The notes under the pieces: generated by a model
Seen by the model: the letters and a program-made list of their open reading frames with translations, nothing else
Databases searched by the model: none
Told to the model about the DNA's origin: nothing
Made by a program: the position numbers and the translations under genes
Assembly (NCBI GenBank): GCA_007571185.1
Contig: RKRX01000215.1
Location: forward strand, 1 to 9,640
DNA length: 9,640 nucleotides
Direction of reading: 5' to 3'
Origin: Oceanicaulis sp.
GTDB taxonomy: Bacteria > Pseudomonadota > Alphaproteobacteria > Caulobacterales > Maricaulaceae
Shown: positions 7,755 through 9,640 of the stretch, piece after piece
Position numbering within the stretch: position 1 is the first letter of the stretch
How the letters are laid out: the number at the start of each line of letters is the position of its first letter

Positions 7755-8453
7755 ATGGATATGGAAAACGAAATGGGTCCTTCAGAGGCAGGGTTTCTCA
7801 AGGGGCAGGATTTGTCTCCCTTGGAAGGAAATGGCGGTGAGGATGAATGCCTCGAGGCTTCTATGTTATTTTGGGTTTCGAGGATTCTGAGTGAGCTTTT
7901 TGAAGATAAACCCCGTGAAGCATTGAAGTTTCTAACTTCCTCTGTATTCACTGAGAAACCATATCGACCACTCGATAGGCTCGAAGCGTGTCAGTTGAAG
8001 GATGAGCCGAAGCGTGCCTTTGATTCGTACTTTGAAGAACTTAAAAGATTTGATACCACCCGTCAATACGAGGGTATCAAGGGAGTTCTGGAAATTTTTG
8101 ATTCTTTTGAGGATGAAATAAATAAAATATATGAAATTGAACCTTCTAACAGTGAACTTAACAATGAAAATAAACTCTATGAAACATTGAAGTTTCTAAC
8201 TTCCCCTGTATTCTATGGAGAACAATACCCTCGACCGATCGACAGACTCGGAGCGTATAAGGATGAATTAGACAGGCTTGGAGTGTATAAGGATGAATTA
8301 GACAGGCTTGGAGTGTATAAGGATACATTAGGTAGACTTGGGGTGTATAAGGATACATTAGGCAGGCTTGAAGTTTATAAGAATAAATTAGATTTGTGCG
8401 TTGCACAACTCAAAAAAGTTAAGACCGGCCTTGAATACGGAGAATATCTGTGA
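7755..8453 (+). CDS. Repeat-containing protein of unknown function, coupled to a RES-domain gene
   Basis: I do not recognise this 232-residue protein. It is predicted soluble, mostly helical and charged, with an acidic N-terminal third. Two copies of a module begin at about residues 55 (EALKFLTSSVF..RPLDRLEA) and 143 (ETLKFLTSPVF..RPIDRLGA). After the second copy come four decapeptides close to GVYKDELDRL (about 166-205) and a fifth, degenerate one. The tail is KKVKTGLEYGEYL. There is no visible helix-turn-helix or DUF2384 signature, although this is where an Xre antitoxin usually sits before a RES gene. The start at 7755 (ATG, preceded by GGGT about 6 nt upstream) is preferred; a GTG at 7722 would add 11 residues. 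It is strikingly AT-rich compared with neighbours, suggesting transfer. The stop overlaps the RES start (GTGA, 8450-8453). An antitoxin or partner role is inferred from position only. Confidence 0.7.
   Translation: MDMENEMGPSEAGFLKGQDLSPLEGNGGEDECLEASMLFWVSRILSELFEDKPREALKFLTSSVFTEKPYRPLDRLEACQLKDEPKRAFDSYFEELKRFDTTRQYEGIKGVLEIFDSFEDEINKIYEIEPSNSELNNENKLYETLKFLTSPVFYGEQYPRPIDRLGAYKDELDRLGVYKDELDRLGVYKDTLGRLGVYKDTLGRLEVYKNKLDLCVAQLKKVKTGLEYGEYL
7917..7949 (+). repeat. First copy of an intragenic duplication (partner at 8181-8213)
   Basis: This 33-nt segment matches 8181-8213 at 31 of 33 positions (core CATTGAAGTTTCTAACTTCC) and is read in the same frame, 264 nt apart. Weaker similarity continues for about 55 nt after each copy (PLDRLEA versus PIDRLGA). 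The near-identity at DNA level points to a fairly recent duplication inside the gene. Confidence 0.85.
8181..8213 (+). repeat. Second copy of the intragenic duplication (partner at 7917-7949)
   Basis: This copy encodes ETLKFLTSPVF and is followed by RPIDRLGA, which runs directly into the decapeptide array. The first copy has no such array behind it, so the repeat expansion took place after, or only in, this copy. Confidence 0.85.
8251..8400 (+). repeat. 30-bp in-frame tandem repeat (four units plus a degenerate fifth)
   Basis: Units run 8251-8280, 8281-8310, 8311-8340 and 8341-8370, with a decayed fifth at 8371-8400. Units 1 and 2 differ at one base; units 3 and 4 share a variant centre (GGATACATTAGG instead of GGATGAATTAGA). 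Each unit encodes ten residues close to GVYKDELDRL. As 30 is a multiple of three, copy-number change would lengthen or shorten the protein without a frameshift. The high identity between adjacent units suggests recent slippage or recombination. Confidence 0.95.
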
Positions 8454-9043
8454 GTGCATCACTATTTGAGGGCCTCATAACCACTCGGTTGCTCTCCGGT
8501 TTCGTACGCATTATCTCGGCAGCTCACGTAAAGGACCCCTTGAAGGCAGGTGCAGGCTCTAGTCGCTTCAGCCCGCCCAGAGGATCATCAGCGGCGTTCC
8601 GTCTGATCTATGGTGCAAGTAATCTGGAGACCGCCGTATTCGAGACCCTCGTGCGAAGTAGATTTGATCGACTAAACAGAAAATCACGTATATTGACCCC
8701 TGCTGATTACCTGACACGCTGGGCTTTCAACTTTTCGACCCAAAAAGAAGTCACTCTCAAATTGCTTGACCTAACCTCAGGCAATGCTGCACGTTGTGGA
8801 GTGCCGACCGATGTTATCCGGGCTTCAAATCACATGTCTGGGCAGTTCTTCTCTAATTTTGTCCACAAACACATGGATATCGACGGTCTTATCTATCCAA
8901 GCCGGTTCACCGAATGCCCGTGCGTCGCTGTTTATGACCGGGCGCTAAAAAAGAAAAAGCTGGTGGTTGGTAGATATCTCATTCGGCTTAATAAACCTCT
9001 CCTGAGGATAACAATGAGACCTTGGGATATACGAGTAAAGTAA
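8450..9043 (+). CDS. RES-domain protein, putative NAD+-degrading toxin
   Basis: This 197-residue protein carries a RES domain (named for conserved Arg, Glu and Ser). Characterised members such as mycobacterial MbcT are toxins of type II toxin-antitoxin pairs that consume cellular NAD+. Visible family features are R20 (FVRIIS), SRFSPP with R39, FRLIYGASNLETAVFETLV with Y54 and E65, and DGLIYPSRF with S151, so the presumed catalytic set is present. Toxin activity itself is inferred from the family. The GTG start at 8450 overlaps the stop of the upstream gene by four bases and is preceded by GGAG (8439-8442) at 7-nt spacing, which argues for coupled translation. The upstream-partner-then-RES order mirrors Xre-RES operons, but the partner is not Xre-like. 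G+C is lower than in the surrounding housekeeping genes. It converges on the NamZ-like gene with a 21-nt gap. Confidence 0.85.
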   Translation: MSASLFEGLITTRLLSGFVRIISAAHVKDPLKAGAGSSRFSPPRGSSAAFRLIYGASNLETAVFETLVRSRFDRLNRKSRILTPADYLTRWAFNFSTQKEVTLKLLDLTSGNAARCGVPTDVIRASNHMSGQFFSNFVHKHMDIDGLIYPSRFTECPCVAVYDRALKKKKLVVGRYLIRLNKPLLRITMRPWDIRVK

Positions 9044-9064
9044 AAATCTGGCGGGTATCCATGA

Positions 9065-9640
9065 TCAGTCACCGGGATAAATCTCGAACTGTTTTTGCAC
9101 CTCCAGCCAAGCGTGTTCGTCTTCTGCAACAGCGTTGTCGAGATCCATCGGACAGGCGGAAGGGTCGTCAATCCATTCGCGAAGCTGTTCTCCGCCATTG
9201 ATGACATCAAAGGCCAGCCTGCCAGCCTCGTACTCATAATGAAAATCACGCCATATCTCGTAGTCCGGCCTTAAAATGCGTATAGCCTGCAAAGCGAGGG
9301 TGACGATGCGCCAGGGTTTGAATACCCGATGATTGTAATCGGGGGTATCGGCGTGGATCTGAAATCCATGGCAGAGTCGGCGTTGGTGTTTGTGAAATGT
9401 CGGTTCGAACCAGCACTCTCGCAGCTGACATCCGTCAAGCCAGCGCCCGGCCCGTCGCGACATCACCGCGAGAACTTCCCCGGCGTTGAGGTCTGGAGCG
9501 CCGAGTAATTCGAGCGCCCGAGTCGTGCCCCGTCCTTCCGAAATTGACGTGCCTTCCAGCAAAACTGTTCCGGCATACGCCCTGGCCATATTCAAGCATG
9601 CAGCGTTCGGGCTTGGGTTGATCCATGGGCGCTCCAGAAT
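9065..9640 (-). CDS. DUF1343 / NamZ-like exo-beta-N-acetylmuramidase, C-terminal part
   Basis: The gene enters from the right edge and only its last 191 codons are in the window. Family members (DUF1343, NamZ type) remove terminal N-acetylmuramic acid from peptidoglycan fragments in cell-wall recycling or scavenging; this assignment comes from the family. The sequence shows RPWINPSPNAACLNMARAYA, GTVLLEGTSISEGRGTTRAL with the family's GRGTTR block, then FEPTFHKHQRRLCHGFQIH, YEYEAGRLAFDVINGG and REWIDDP. The frame is open from 9640, so the apparent TTG start at 9595 is not real: conserved codons continue upstream of it to the window end. A possible signal peptide would lie outside the window. 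Stop TGA at 9065-9067 faces the RES gene. Confidence 0.88.
   Translation of the reverse strand: MLERPWINPSPNAACLNMARAYAGTVLLEGTSISEGRGTTRALELLGAPDLNAGEVLAVMSRRAGRWLDGCQLRECWFEPTFHKHQRRLCHGFQIHADTPDYNHRVFKPWRIVTLALQAIRILRPDYEIWRDFHYEYEAGRLAFDVINGGEQLREWIDDPSACPMDLDNAVAEDEHAWLEVQKQFEIYPGD

Noticed and set aside
7598..7951. Minus-strand frame across 7598-7951 as a transposase or gene remnant
   Set aside because: It starts inside the repeat-protein gene in antisense and crosses the inverted repeat, and I could not match its translation to any transposase family.
8251..8400. Regular 30-bp repeats as a CRISPR array
   Set aside because: The units are directly adjacent with no spacers and lie in frame inside a gene; no cas genes are present.
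7755..8453. Canonical Xre/DUF2384 antitoxin upstream of the RES gene
   Set aside because: No helix-turn-helix pattern or C-terminal DUF2384 signature can be seen; the sequence is instead made of a duplicated module and decapeptides.
9065..9595. TTG at 9595 as the start of the NamZ-like gene
   Set aside because: The frame stays open to 9640 and the upstream codons encode conserved family residues (RPWINPSPNAA), so the gene is simply cut by the window edge.

Overview
The window looks like a chromosomal segment of a moderately GC-rich proteobacterium, most likely an alphaproteobacterium. This rests on the fused cysNC gene following cysD, the short CinA-like molybdopterin-binding protein, and the general protein style. 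It is an inference, because no rRNA or other phylogenetic marker is present.

Layout, left to right. (1) 1-257 holds no secure gene. It is followed by a CinA/MoaB-type molybdopterin-binding domain protein (258-1040, +). (2) 1041-1770 is a gene-poor scar. It carries the C-terminal end of an IS5-family transposase (minus strand) fused back to back with the C-terminal end of an IS30-family transposase (plus strand), then a probable cysD leader with a sigma70-like promoter, a short Cys-containing reading frame and a perfect 8-bp hairpin. (3) 1771-4645 is the sulfate-activation operon cysD-cysNC, which makes APS and PAPS. It is met convergently by cysQ (4665-5453, -), whose product removes the PAP left after PAPS is used. 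(4) 5619-7426 (+) is a two-component pair strongly resembling DesK-DesR, with a GTGA stop/start overlap; no desaturase gene lies nearby. (5) 7427-7754 contains a MITE-like element: an 18-bp inverted repeat (17/18 matches) around 98 nt. (6) 7755-9043 (+) is an AT-rich, probably acquired two-gene cassette. An unrecognised, internally repetitive protein is translationally coupled (GTGA overlap) to a RES-domain protein, the fold of NAD+-degrading toxins such as MbcT. (7) 9065-9640 (-) is the C-terminal part of a DUF1343/NamZ-type exo-beta-N-acetylmuramidase that runs off the right edge.

The most novel-looking object is the cassette in (6). RES toxins are classically preceded by an Xre/DUF2384 antitoxin. 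Here that position is held by a protein with no visible helix-turn-helix or DUF2384 signature, built from a duplicated module and four near-identical decapeptides. It may be a non-canonical toxin-antitoxin or defence module. That function is inference; the repeats, the overlap and the RES residues are seen directly.
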